From Tremella fuciformis (lineage: Eukaryota > Basidiomycota > Tremellomycetes > Tremellales > Tremellaceae), in contig CP136496.1 of the NCBI GenBank assembly GCA_032768795.1, positions 2,232,001 to 2,296,000 of the forward strand: 64,000 nucleotides of DNA, in the 5' to 3' direction. Shown in pieces: positions 13,241-24,331 of this stretch. Under the pieces are notes generated by a model. The model saw only the letters and a list, made by a program, of their open reading frames with translations. It did no database searches and had not been told where the DNA came from. The first letter of the stretch is position 1, and every line of letters begins with the position of its first letter. The translations under genes were made by a program, and so were the position numbers.

Positions 13241-13592
13241 ATGGAGCATGCGGAGAAGCAGACCTAGCCACTGCCGATGTATTGATACATGCAGCAGGTG
13301 ATCAGTGAGGCAGACTGTATCTCAGCTGACTCTCCCGCGATCGCTACTGTTGGTGACCTTGGGAGAAGGCTGCGTAATTGGACACTGAGACTTCTCGTAC
13401 TCGACGTCTCATCCACCTATGCATCCTGTATCTCCGCCGTCAGACAACCGAGTAACCTCACGAACCGCAGGCCAGTCTGCAACGCTCTCAAGGGAAGATC
13501 TTTTTACTCGACGACACCGATCCCTCCCCCTCATGTCCGCCCTCCTCACTGTCTCGCAAGACGCTGCGCCTCTACCGCCATCCGCGTAGTCT
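13241..13592. other. convergent intergenic spacer
   Basis: This stretch separates the 3' ends of the amine oxidase and the minus-strand permease. I see no gene in it. It should contain both terminators, but I cannot place poly(A) signals with confidence. Confidence 0.5.
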
Positions 13593-15653
13593 TTAGTAGA
13601 TGTAGCGGAAGCGCACGTTCTCCTTGTCAGTCTTATCGTGCCACTCGTCGAGCATGGTATGCTGCTGCGCCTCCTCAGGGTGCTCCTCGAGGAACTTCTC
13701 CTTGGCGCGGTTCAGCGCGCGGACGGTGAAGAAGTAGGTAAGGATGAGCTGAACTATCAGCTTCTGAATGGTGGCGTCGGGAGCGAAGCGCTCACAGCGA
13801 TGCCGACGCAGTAGCTGACCAAAAAGGCAACAATGCCACTGTGATACGTGGGCGCCTCCTTGGCGAGGAAAGTCTTTGGGCCGCTGCGAGGGGTAAGCAA
13901 CGTCCCGACGCAAAGGTGCCAAGACGTACATTAGGTTGCCCACCAAGTAGCCGCAGTACGCGATGCCGTACACGGTGGTCTTCTTCGTGTAGCCACCCGT
14001 GTTGGCGTTAACGAGTGAGAGGCACACGACGTATGGCGGCCAGTACATGTAGATGAGGTAGACGCCTGCCAAGCTGCCAGATACTGCGACTTAGTCTTGC
14101 CACCCGCATGAACGAATCGGCTCACTGTTGGAGCGGGGCACAGTGGTAAGAACGATGGTTGCGATTATGGGAACCAGGGCGAAGGCGATGGCGGTGAAGC
14201 ATCGCTGTTGCGCTGGCAGATGAGCGGGACTCTGCATATGGGTGTGATGACTTACTCTTGTAGGCGATGGCAGCGGCGATCAGAGCGCCGATCCAGCTGA
14301 TAAAGCCTGTGGGAATATTAAGCAAGAGGGTGTTGGGGACGCTAAAGCTACCACATCGTGAGCTCCTCTCATCCACACCCATGGAGCAGCCCACCCGAGA
14401 CTGTTGATGATGATACTGTTGAATGTGCCGATCCCCGAGTCTGCAATGTCAGCACACCCCATTGGCCGCAGGGAGGTCGGCGAGACTCACTCGGGATGGA
14501 GAGACACAGATTGATCAGGAAGATCAACCAGGTCCGCAAATCGAGGACGGCCTCTTTGACCTGGTACAGCTTGTACACCTTATTTTCCACGCCCGTCCGG
14601 TTCTTGGACAGACGCTGGGTCGCAATTACGCGCTGGCGCTCAGTGAGCCAGCGCGCCGTCGTGGGCGAGTTCGGCAGCATGCCCAGCATAATGAAGCCGA
14701 GCACAAAGGTGATCCCGCCGAGGCAGATGTACTGAACCTTCCACGGCTTGACGGTCTTGACGTGGATAGCGCCGTCTTCGACCTCAGCTACCAGTCTTTC
14801 AGGCGATGCCTGACAATGCTTACACGAGATCAGGCCGTTGACGAGCGACGAGATGGTGTTGTAGCAGATCCCGACGCGATACACTTGCTCGTGTCGCTGG
14901 TACCACGACGTGAGCAGCAGAGACGTGGCCTGCGGCCGGTGAGCGGGCGAGTCAGGCGCGAGATATGTTCACTGACTGTGAAGGTGATCGACTCGAAGAA
15001 GCCCAGGATGAACCGCAGGGCGTAGAGGTCGCGGTAGTTCCTGCACGCGGCCATGCACATGGAGAGGGCGCTTTAGGCGTCAACTGTCAGACGGACAAAT
15101 CCCAGCGGGAGCTCACCCCAGATGATGACGTTGCAAGAGAAGACGGTGGCAGGCGGCAGGCGCTGGAAGAAGAACAGCGCCGGGAAGACGGTCGCAAGCT
15201 GGCCAAAGTAGATGATAGCGGACGACCCTGGTGCACGTGAGCAGAAGTGTCTCCACACTAAGCGGCGACTGACAAGAGTACTGAGTCCCGTTCATCTTAA
15301 GGTCTGTACGAATGCCCATGACCGAAGACGTCCCCAGCCCCACCTTGTCAGCGGCACCCATACTGCCCTGTGTTAGACATTGTCAATCGCTTGCTGCAAG
15401 GATAGAGTACTCACGTGAGCGCGAAGGCCAAAAGCGGAACGATGATTATATCGGCCTTGCGTACCACAGCCCTCTCTTCGGCGGCTGTCCAGGGCGCGAG
15501 GAGCTCGGCACCATCAGGACGCTGCCCGATGGCCGCGATGTATCGCCCGGCGACATCGTCGCCCTTATCAAGATGCTCGTTGGCGTCCGGGGGTAGTTCG
15601 TGGACGTCGACATCCGTCGCAAGCTTCTCGGATCGCGGCTCGACGTCGGACAT
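13593..15653 (-). CDS. Dal5-type MFS permease (anion:cation symporter family), copy 1
   Basis: The gene reads from the ATG at 15653 (MSDVEPRSEK) through several short exons to a stop at 13593-13595 after RFRYIY. Family marks are the start of TM1 (KADIIIVPLLAFALT), then GAADKVGLGTSSVMGI in the next exon, IIYFGQLATVFPALFFFQRLP, LRFILGFFESITFTV, LPNSPTTARWLTERQR before the central loop, and LVNANTGGYTKKT with AYCGYLVGN near the C-terminus. These match the fungal Dal5/allantoate-ureidosuccinate permease group, which imports carboxylate anions with protons at the plasma membrane. The real substrate is unknown. The gene at 58446-60210 is a close paralog with the same ends (FRYIY), the same GAxDKV block and similar introns. 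A TATATAA lies about 60 bp upstream at 15714-15720. Confidence 0.87.
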
Positions 15654-16372
15654 GCTGGCTGTGCGTGGCGGCGGTTAACTCTCATGCAGGGAACTCGTCG
15701 CCCATGAGCAAGCTATATAAGCATGAAGTGGGAGAGACAATGGGCTCTTCGGATTTGTGTCTGGGGCACATCGTAGCTTGGTGAGTCAATAGCCAATCAG
15801 GGTAAGGCGATACATATGCTTGTTGCGGTGACGGGATTGTCGGGATCTTCGGGTCTTTCGGATACGGTCCTTCATGGTTTCCGAGTGTAGTGCGCTGAAG
15901 GGGAATGAGGGGAGTGCAATCCCGGCGAGCTGGGAGCGCAGGCCCCCCGCACAGCAGAAGAGTATATGTCACCTCCTGCGTCGGCGGCTATTCTGGTAAC
16001 TACTCGTGCGTGTCTTACGTGAGTGGCGCCCGTCTCCGAGCACCTCATGACTCGCTGGTGTATTCTCTGACGAGTGAGGAAGAAGTCCCATACATTTGAT
16101 ACGTCCGTCTCCTACAGTCACATGGATGGCTCCTACTGTACCAAAGACCGCACACGCTTGCCTTCTGGAGATGCGGTTCACCGTTTGGCCCATGTTGCAT
16201 CGCGTAATTACTTCTACGCAGGATGCGATGCAGGGCACAGCCATAGAATGGGCCTCAGATGAAGAACAAAGTCTGTACTCAACAGCGATGTTTAGGTAGG
16301 GCGCTTGACATTCCTAGCAACGGTATTCCGTTCACCGCAATTGATGACATAGCCAGGTAGTTGGGCATTGCT
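15654..16372. promoter_or_regulatory. upstream region of permease copy 1
   Basis: A TATATAA at 15714-15720 lies about 60 bp upstream of the minus-strand ATG and is a likely TATA box. Paralog copy 2 has one at nearly the same distance. The rest of the stretch, up to the transporter relic at 16373, has no supported gene. Confidence 0.45.
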
Positions 16373-17197
16373 TCACTGAAGCTGCAATGACAGCACAGCA
16401 TGGAGATTGGCGATGCCCATGATTACTCCGAGGGAGCGAGGACCCATGCGCCGGTCGAAGATACCATGTCCCGTTTGGACATGGCGCGATGGAGCGGCAC
16501 CGCTATTGACCTCCGAGCGGTGAGCAGTAATCTTGCATCCCGCTGAGTGGTACGGTGAGAGCGAGGCCGACAAAGTGTCCATTGGCGCCACACTTTGACC
16601 GTGCTGCAGGTATTGGACAATCAACCCATAGCCTTGAGTCAAAGTTCGATGAGCACATCCACTCACACAAGATCCCCAGCAGGTACCCCGCCCAAGCGAC
16701 CGGGCGAACGATCTTGGCAAGCTTGTTGATCTGCCACAAGGCGATGGTGCCCAGCGTGACGCAGAACGAGCATGGAAGTAAGTATTTGGATGCCGCTTTG
16801 GAGCGGGATCACGCTATGAACTCCACAGAAGAATCTAGAATCAGTGAAAGTCATGTCTGTCGCTCAAGCACGTATACTGGCAAGTACTTTGCCGATACGA
16901 GGAAAGGAGTTGTGTGAAGCAAGGGTGCTAGTATGAAGAGTGCCGTCGTGCGATTACAGCGGGGCCGGGCGGGATGAGGGGATCACGCGAGGTCGTGCCG
17001 AAGTTGATGCCAGCAAGCAGGAAAAGAAGATTCCCAGCCATGAGAAGGCCGATCACTGCGAGCGATGCCCAACCCGCCTTTGCGGCAGTGATAAAGCCGG
17101 CAACGAGCAGGGGTACACCGCTCATGAGAAGGGCTAGCCAGTGAGAGTCAAAGCTGGCGAATAAGTCGACCCAAGTCAATCTTTTGCCGACGTTCAA
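16373..17197 (-). pseudogene. decayed MFS drug-type (DHA2-like) transporter fragment
   Basis: Three minus-strand blocks read in order like the second half of a DHA2 multidrug transporter. First, LTWVDLFASFDSHWLALLMS with AGWASLAVIGLLMAGNLLFL (16960-17197). Second, TIALWQINKLAKIVRPVAWAGYLLGIL (near 16670-16750). Third, AMSKRDMVSSTGAW and then RSLGVIMGIANLHAVLSLQLQ (16373-16490). The last two motifs are in different frames although they belong together in the family, so a frameshift separates them. The N-terminal half (six helices) is not found in the 800 bp upstream. I therefore call it a truncated, frameshifted relic. The family assignment rests on motif similarity read by eye. Confidence 0.5.
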
Positions 17198-18445
17198 GCC
17201 AATGGTCTAGCTGATTGCTACGCTCGGTCGGGTACAGATCAAATTGAAGGTTTTTCTCGGGATACTGGTGAGATTAGCTACAGCTGCACTGTTAGTACCG
17301 CCAGACACCGATGACAACATGGTGGAATGAGATAACTTAGAGGTGGCCTTGAGGTCTGAGAGCGGAGCGTGGATCTTGGAACGCGCATGGAGAAGCGGTG
17401 AGTTCGGGAAGAGCTCGTCAATCTCTTGCACAGTCTGCACCTGAAGATGAGGTCCTCCCGACGGGCCCGGGAGCTCGGACTGTGCCACCGGAAGAAGGGG
17501 GCCAGAGAGTGGGCAGACCCCAAGACGGTCCTCATCTGAACATCCGTCTCGTGCCGATGTTTGTTCGATGGCCACTCGCTCGCTTCCGACGGGCCCTGCT
17601 CTCAACTCCGTCGTTGTGCCCTGCAACGTACTTAGGATCCTCACTAGTGCCATCGCCGTGGCAAAGCCGCTCAGCTTGCTCACCGCCAACGTTGCTCGCC
17701 GCCGCCCTGGATAGCTTCCGCTTGCTCCTGCCTGCGAGGCAACTTAGGCTAGCTCGCTCGCTGCAGCTGACGTCCGCGATCCTTTTTACACCATGCCAGG
17801 GTCCGCCTGCCTCACGTCCACAGCCCCAGACCTCCTGCCGAATCGTGACGTCTGCCCTTGATAGATGGCGGCGAAAGACGTTGTGAAGCGAACAAGGATG
17901 GAGCCCATCGACCCTTAACCTCAAGCGTTGATATAAATTACACGTCCTGTGCAAGGGGATCGCAAGAGATTCGGAGTTGTTTATCGCTCACGGGCAGTTC
18001 GGCCGTCAACATGTTTGATTAGTCCTGACTCATACCTGACGTAAGTTACGTCAATCAGTCCTTGAAACGGCCCAATGGACGGATTCACGACGTTCGCAAC
18101 AACAGCACGTTCCTGTCGGCTTCCGTTTCAGTCCCAATGGACGGATCAGTCGTGCCATGGGATGGGATGGTCGGCAATACGTCATGCCTGCCAAGTGTTA
18201 CCAACCCATGATCGACGCCGAGAAGAAGAGGAACGTGCCGACTTTGTCCGGAAGTGATATGGACCATGAGTAGTGCAACGATTCCGTCGTTTGCCCACAC
18301 GCATCTGTAAGTTGTTCGGTTCTCGGTAGCTCAGTGGTCTGCTTGTTGGTGTCGTGTTGACACTCAGAGTTGAAACAAATAGAGGAGGGGGAGTCATGCT
18401 CCTTCCATCATCGCCCCTACACATCGCCCGATACGATCCATCGCC
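17198..18445. other. intergenic region with palindrome and direct repeats
   Basis: No supported gene. One minus-strand frame (17207-17689) is open but has no membrane helices or motif. At 18037-18053 lies TGACGTAA-G-TTACGTCA, a perfect palindrome built from two bZIP/ATF-CREB-type sites. The 14-mer cccaatggacggat occurs twice in direct orientation at 18071-18084 and 18133-18146. Both lie 300-410 bp before the secreted-protein gene that follows. Confidence 0.5.
18037..18053. promoter_or_regulatory. palindromic bZIP (ATF/CRE-like) site
   Basis: TGACGTAA and its reverse complement TTACGTCA flank a single G. Each half matches the TGACGTMA core bound by fungal ATF/CREB and Hac1/Atf1-class bZIP factors. 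The site is 393 bp upstream of the CPL1-like gene. Regulation of that gene is inference. Confidence 0.45.
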
Positions 18446-19618
18446 ATGCTCTCCAAGTCGCTCCTTTTCTTCGCCGCCGCCTCTCTCCTTGGCACGACCT
18501 TGGCTCTCACCGACGGACACGATCAAGTATGGGCGGGTTGTACGACTACTCTTCCGTCTGACGCGACGAGCATAGGGACTCAGAGCAGTGCAGCAGCTTG
18601 TGCGGTGAGCATTTGTTCCCTCATACTTCGTGGTACACCCGGGGAAATCTGCTGACCCTACCAGCTTGCTTGCCAGAACCAGAGCCCAGCGTACCAATAC
18701 GCCATTGCGCAACAGCCTTCCACCTCGTCCACCTCTGTCAATTGTTACTGCAGCAACACGGGTGTCGCCCTCGGTAACTACATTACCAACAACGAAGCTA
18801 CTTGTTTGGCAGACGCAGACTACTCGGTAAGTCGCACCGAGGGGTATGGTCTTTCATTGCTGACGGCCCACCTCAGCAATACGTCACCTCGGTCAATGGC
18901 AACTTCCTTCAGTGCAATGATGGTGGCTATAGCACCGCCTATACGGCGACCAGTTTCGTCGATTGCTTTGGCAAATGTGCCAGGAACGGTCCAGTGCTAT
19001 TCCACGTATGCGCCAACTTTTGCTTCCAGAGTACCGCAGCTGACCTAGTCCACAGGCTAACCGTATTGGCAGCACGAACTGTTACTGCACCTTCACGTAC
19101 TCAAGTGGCAGTCCGAACACGCAATGCACCAACACCGGCTACGTGAGTTCATGATCGCTGACATTGCCGTCGAGGCTAATGTGGACGTAGGCGTATGAAG
19201 TGACCGGCTCTTCCCCCTCCGGACTGGCAAGACGACACCGCTACGAGCAGCTCGCGTGGCAGCGACAGGCTCTTGCCCAGCTCTGCCCGTTCGGCCGTTC
19301 CGCATGCCGCACCTACCCGAACTCGCCGTCGTACGAGGTGCGTTTGAGACGACTGTCCGCAGATCTGGCTGATCCATGCGCAGTGCCTCGACACCACCTC
19401 GGAGCTCGAGTCCTGCGGCGGGTGCATGTATGGCGAGATGGTTCCGGAAAGCCGCGAGTTTTACACCGGCGACGCAGACGACTTCGTGGCCAACACGACC
19501 ACCGGTGTTGAGTGGGTAACATGTGTTCCAGAAGTGGTTTCATCGCTGACACCGACCCAGCTGCTCCGAGCTCGGTCGATTCATGACGTGCTCCAGCGGG
19601 ACATGCGTTTCAATCTAA
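18446..19618 (+). CDS. secreted cysteine-rich protein with CPL1-like domain
   Basis: Seven exons fit in phase (18446-18604, 18665-18826, 18877-19005, 19056-19142, 19191-19337, 19384-19511, 19561-19618) and give 289 residues. Residues 1-20 form a clear signal peptide (MLSKSLLFFAAASLLGTTLA). The middle is rich in cysteine and small polar residues (CYCSN, DCFGKCA, NCYCTFTYSSG). The C-terminal part carries the CPL1-like block: PSGLARR, CPFGRSAC, the CLDTTSELESCGGC signature, then GVDCSE and TCSSGTCV. The last splice (19512-19560) was chosen because it restores GVDC. The family is found in fungi; Cryptococcus Cpl1 is a secreted member. The protein should be exported; its function here is unknown. 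The exon 3/4 junction is the least certain. Confidence 0.78.
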
Positions 19619-19940
19619 GTGTTCCAGTTAGTAAGTATAATGGCCTGCCGCCAATTCACTCCCCCCACCTGCATACATTCTCCTAAAACGGACAATTCTC
19701 TCTCAACCCCGGCCCAAAACACCCAACATTCATTCTAAAAGGACAATTCTCTTTCGGGGTTATTTGCATGCATTGGTGATCCAATGAGAATAGGCCTGGT
19801 TCCACTTATTCGTGACTGCCATCAAGTCAAGTAAGAGACAAAGGTGGATGCAACGCAAGACATGTACAAGGAAGCAACCGGTAAACAGGGTACAACACCA
19901 TCCTCACCACAAAGTATTCGTATCATCTAGTCGTAAGATC
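19619..19940. other. 3' intergenic spacer
   Basis: No gene seen. A short sequence, ggacaattctct, is present twice (near 19690 and 19741). The spacer lies between the converging ends of the secreted-protein gene and the helicase. Confidence 0.45.
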
Positions 19941-22900
19941 TCATGTCATCATATCGTCCAATGTGCTCCGTGCCATTTCACCAGCGAGGAACATGACAGC
20001 CTCCTCTGGATCCCGCGCCTCATTGCGATTCAACGCAGATCTGGTCGGTCAGCACCAACTTCGTGCCACCTCGCTCCGGAGCAAGGCTACTCACTCTATA
20101 TGCGAGATGTACGCCCCGGTCATCTCTAGCTCGACTTCCGGACCGCGGTAGAGGTTGTTCCGAAGCATGATCTGCAAGAATCCGTTCCAATACGGATCGC
20201 CCTTCAGCAAGTTGGCATTCCCCACGACAACCAGTAACTCTTTCGCGCGCGTGATGGCAACGTTCATCCTAATGTCAGCATCGGGTTTCGCTGTCCTGAA
20301 GACAGAGCCCACCTTCGGCGCTCGTTATACAATCCCATATTGGCCGTTTTGTCTCCGGCCAGGAAGCGCTCAGACGACCGAACGCAGCTGACGATTGTCA
20401 CTCTGAACTCGCCCCCTTGATACGTCTCCACATTTCCCACATCGACATCCCCCAGATCGTGTTCTCGGAGCTTGGCACGCATACGCCACACCTGCTCTCT
20501 CCAGGGCGTAATGACCGCGATCTCCTTCTGGCGGATATCGGGGCACTCTTTGAGTAGTGACTGAATCAACGCCAAGACTTGTGCAATCTCTCCTGGATTC
20601 TGCCAAGACGAGCCTTCATCGATGCCCCTCTCGGGAGTCTCGCAACCCTGAAATAGGACCGGAATCCGCGGGTTGGGCAAGCGGGACCAGCGGACGAGGG
20701 AGACGTCACGAGCAGCGGGAATCAGGCTGTCGTGGTAGAACATCGCGGATGGAACCATTAGAATCGGGGCGATGGAGCGATAGTTCTGACATGTCAGCTG
20801 ACCCTAGTTCGGCCGATAGATCGAGGATGCTTACTCGAACGAGGTTTGTGTAGTGCGAAGGATGCATGTACGCCTCGCGTTGGAACAGGCGTTCGTATAG
20901 CGACACTTCGAGTTCTCCTTCCCTAGCAGCAGCCGAAGAGATGATCGGCCCGACTGGTCGTCAAATCATTGGATTGTGGGGGATGGAAACTAGTCACGCT
21001 GGTTCTTGTCTCCGCACAGTACGAGCACAGGTTCTTTCCCCTTGCACCCGTCAGGCAGATGAGCAGGAGCGACAACTGATATTGGGATCAGTGTCTCTGG
21101 CTCCGATGCTTGAGCGGCCTGGATGTCAGCTCCCCTTCGTATCTGCAATGAAGACTGACCTCATCGATGATCAGGTGCGTCCAGTGCGGGTCAATCTGCC
21201 CGGACTTAGTAGGGTGTATAGTGTTCGACACTTCCCACTCCCCTCTCATGGTAGAGTCATTACTCGCTCCCGCCTCGTTGAGTATCCGAGCGTCCTGCAT
21301 CCCGCAGACCACGACTGGGAACCGCATCAGTCGGTCAAAGGACGGAAGACCGAATTGGTCGTTCTCGATATGACAGTAGGGCAGAAGGCGGTCGTTGACT
21401 TCCAAAAACGTGCGGCTGGGGGCGTTCAGACGGAACATGCTCGCCGGAGAGAGCGTTTCGGCGAGCCGACGGGCGATGACGTCTGCTGCGGTGTTGGAGG
21501 GTGCGCATGCGAGAATGTGGGCGTGCGGATTGTGCTGTATGATCTGGAGGATCATTTCGACCAGTGTCTTCGTCTTGCCTACTCTATTAGCGTCGACTCC
21601 GTCGATAATAGCCTCGACGGACCAGTCTGACCGTCAGTCGAGCCGAGACGGGAAAAGAGGGAAACTCGCTCCTGGAGGGCCGCTTATGAGATACGGTATG
21701 CGATGATCCCGTTCCACCACTGCAGAGACGGCATCCCTCTGCTCTGCATTGAGATCCGAATCGACCCAAGGCATATCAAGACCATAGCCGTTCGATTGTG
21801 GATGGTGTCCAGGCGAAGCACCGGAGGGGAACAGCCATTGCCGAACGACGTCGTTGTCGTCTTTCATCGCCGCGACCATCTCGCGGACCTTGGCCATCAG
21901 CCGATTCTCAGAGTCTGGCGCACACGATCAGACGCTCACAGCATCCTGCATCGCGCAGGCCAGCGTCGCCGAGACTTTGAACTCGACCTGATAATGTGAC
22001 TCCCAGTCGATCCCCATCTTCGGCAACACAGCATCGAGCGCCCGCAGATACGGCGAGCGAATGTATACCCAGCCTCTAGCCTTCATCATCCCTACCACCT
22101 CCGCCTCTGCCGCCGTATCGCTCGCAACCTTATGGTCCGGATACAATCCGCGCAGGACCAGCCTATCTCCGATGTTAAGGCGGGGCGAGTCTTCTCGTAC
22201 TCCAGGTATGTGGATACGGTATGTACCTCTGCCGATGTCCTGCAGTCGTAGTGGTGCCTGATAGAGTGTCGCAGCGGAGGCGTTCTCCATCTCTGCCAGC
22301 AGGTAGTACGAAAGAAGGGAGGAGAACTGGGTAGCGTAGAGGTCGGGATCTGTTTCCGCCAGAGCAGAGTCGAGAGCCTGGGGTGGAAGGTTGGTTGGCG
22401 GATGAGACAGTACCGAGGGATGGACGAGGCTGAGGTCGGGCCGGGCGGCATGAGTCATGGAGAGAAATGTGGGTGCGTAGTCGTCCGGCGGGAAACCGGG
22501 AGGAGCAGGCAAGGTCAATAGCTCGGCAAGCGGGGGCAACTCCTTGAGCCATTGCGGGGTGTATATGGTGGCCTACGGTATGAGCACGTCCCCCACAGCA
22601 GACAACCAGTTGAGAAGGAGGAGAAGATGTGAGGATCGTACTCACGTAGATATCCAGTACCGGCTTGTTCAGCTCATCCACCGCCTCTGGGGGTTTTGCC
22701 GTCTGAGGACCTCCCAATTGAGGGAAGGCATCGTCATACTCCTCGGACTGCTGAGAAGGCATCAAGAACACCTCGCTGGCGTAGATAGTCTGGTCCCGCT
22801 TCCCACCGGCGCGCTTCGGCCGCTTGAGCTTGGCCGCAGTGCTGGACGAGGACGAAGCTGAGCGCTGCCCCTCCGGAGATCTGATCACCACCCCCTTTGG

Positions 22901-23155
22901 TCGCCAGGCCAGCTGGGTGAGAGGGTTGTGCGTGAACGGATGTGACCTTGCCTCGTGAGGGGGGATGACGGAGTGCCATGCTGTGTCGATATAGCCGTTA
23001 CGAGGGGGCGCGGGGGAGGCGAAGGGGGTGGACGCAGGATGGCCGCCCCATGTCGGTAGGGGAGGAACAGGGAAGAGCCCGCTACCGTGGGATGTATATG
23101 CGTGAAACGGGGGTGCGTGGTAAGAAGGCGCATGCTGGGGGCGCTGGTGATGCAT
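19941..23155 (-). CDS. superfamily 1 RNA helicase, MOV10/UPF1-like
   Basis: Minus-strand gene from the ATG at 23155 to a stop at 19941-19943. The N-terminal 200 residues are proline-rich and disordered. A long exon (21928-22539) carries the pre-helicase region. Helicase motifs follow: LNAEQRDAVSAVV and SGPPG (near 21700), GKTKTLVEMIL, ILACAPSNTAADVI (motif Ia), IIDE-AAQASEPE across an intron (motif II, DEAAQ), LCGDKNQLGPI (III), NYRS (IV), VITPWREQVWRM, VGNVETYQGGEF (V) and FNVAITRAKELLVVVGN (VI). DEAAQ with NYRS fits the Upf1-like SF1B group, nearest to MOV10/SDE3. The last intron (20041-20094) extends the frame past an apparent stop into a terminal exon. Walker A is interrupted by an intron with unclear edges. 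An RNA-surveillance or silencing role is inference. Confidence 0.8.
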
Positions 23156-24331
23156 TGGCGGGTCGGACAAGAGAGCATGACAGTAGACTGATCAAGAGGA
23201 AGCTGATGAACAATGCGTGATGTGATGGTGTTAAGATGCGTGGCGGCGTGGCGGTGTGGCGGTGTGGCGGGAGCGTTTCGAGTATGGATTATGGAGTGCA
23301 GTTGCAATTGCTGACTCCATCTGATCCAAGTGTGCTCGACGCTCAATATTGTAGATGTAAAATACGCATTCACCGGTTACTGTGATGTCGGGAAGATGCA
23401 ACCTGAAGCCCGCCATTTAAAGGAGCAGAAGGGAAGTCCGGGCACGGTTGTCGTCCAAACAGCTTTCTGCACCGTAACAGACCTTACGTAGTCTCAACTC
23501 CTCTTAGTGTAGCCGCCGTACTCTGCAGCAAAAGACTTCCTGCTTCGATCCTCACTGTCGGATGCAGGTCTGCCGTCTGAATGCGCTCAACTCCATGGCG
23601 TGATTTCGCGGGATGACCTCGGCCCGAGTAGCTTGCCGCCCGGCTGTGCTGAGCCCGGGGGCCAGCCCTGCCGCAGGAGGACAGGCAAGCGTAGGGAAAA
23701 CCATCACAGTGAACGCGAGGGAGGGGATTGGGAGGCCGATCTGCGAGTATTGGACCTTCTGAGTCGACCGTCGTTCCACAAGACACCTCGACACGCTTCG
23801 ACACGCTACAGTAGGTACACAGGACCTGAAGGTCGCAGCGGCCAGAGACACGTTTAGCCGAGAAGCACAGTACTGGACGCTTCACAAGGGGAAAGCAAGC
23901 CAGGACCATCCATAAGGACACCGTTGCGTCTCGACAGACCTTGAACCACGGCCACGGCCGTGCCCGAAATTCCCAACTCGAGTTCGGCTCTGTGCCTTTT
24001 GAAACTTCATGTCGGCGTAGATATTAACTGGGGGCTTATGGTCTATGGATCTCCTATAGATCACTGGTAGAGTACAGTCGCTCAAGATGCAGTCGTGGCC
24101 CGCCAACACCTGGTTCTCCCCGTCTCCCAGTGCAACCGGGACGCTGACTCGGAATTGCCTCTTTCGGTAGGATTAAGCGAGGTTCAAAGCGAGCCAGAGC
24201 CTGACCTCTACTCTAGCCGAATAGACGACTCCCCAAGCGAATTAGGCGGTGGGCTACGAGGTGTCCAGCAGAGATGCTCGTGGGGATGATGAGTCTGGAC
24301 TGCGGCCCGAACTCGGCATGATCACCTTCTC
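23156..24331. other. intergenic region between helicase and E1-like gene
   Basis: About 1.2 kb without a supported gene. Several overlapping minus-strand frames at 23484-23921 show no motif and look like chance openings. A short repeated ggcggtgtggc string lies near 23240-23270. An N-terminal exon of the downstream E1-like gene may lie at about 24180-24240 (an LYSSRI stretch resembles the LYDRQIR start of E1 proteins), but I could not join it. Confidence 0.4.

Noticed and set aside
17207..17689. N-terminal half of the decayed transporter
   Set aside because: The frame lacks hydrophobic helices and transporter motifs, so it cannot be the missing half.
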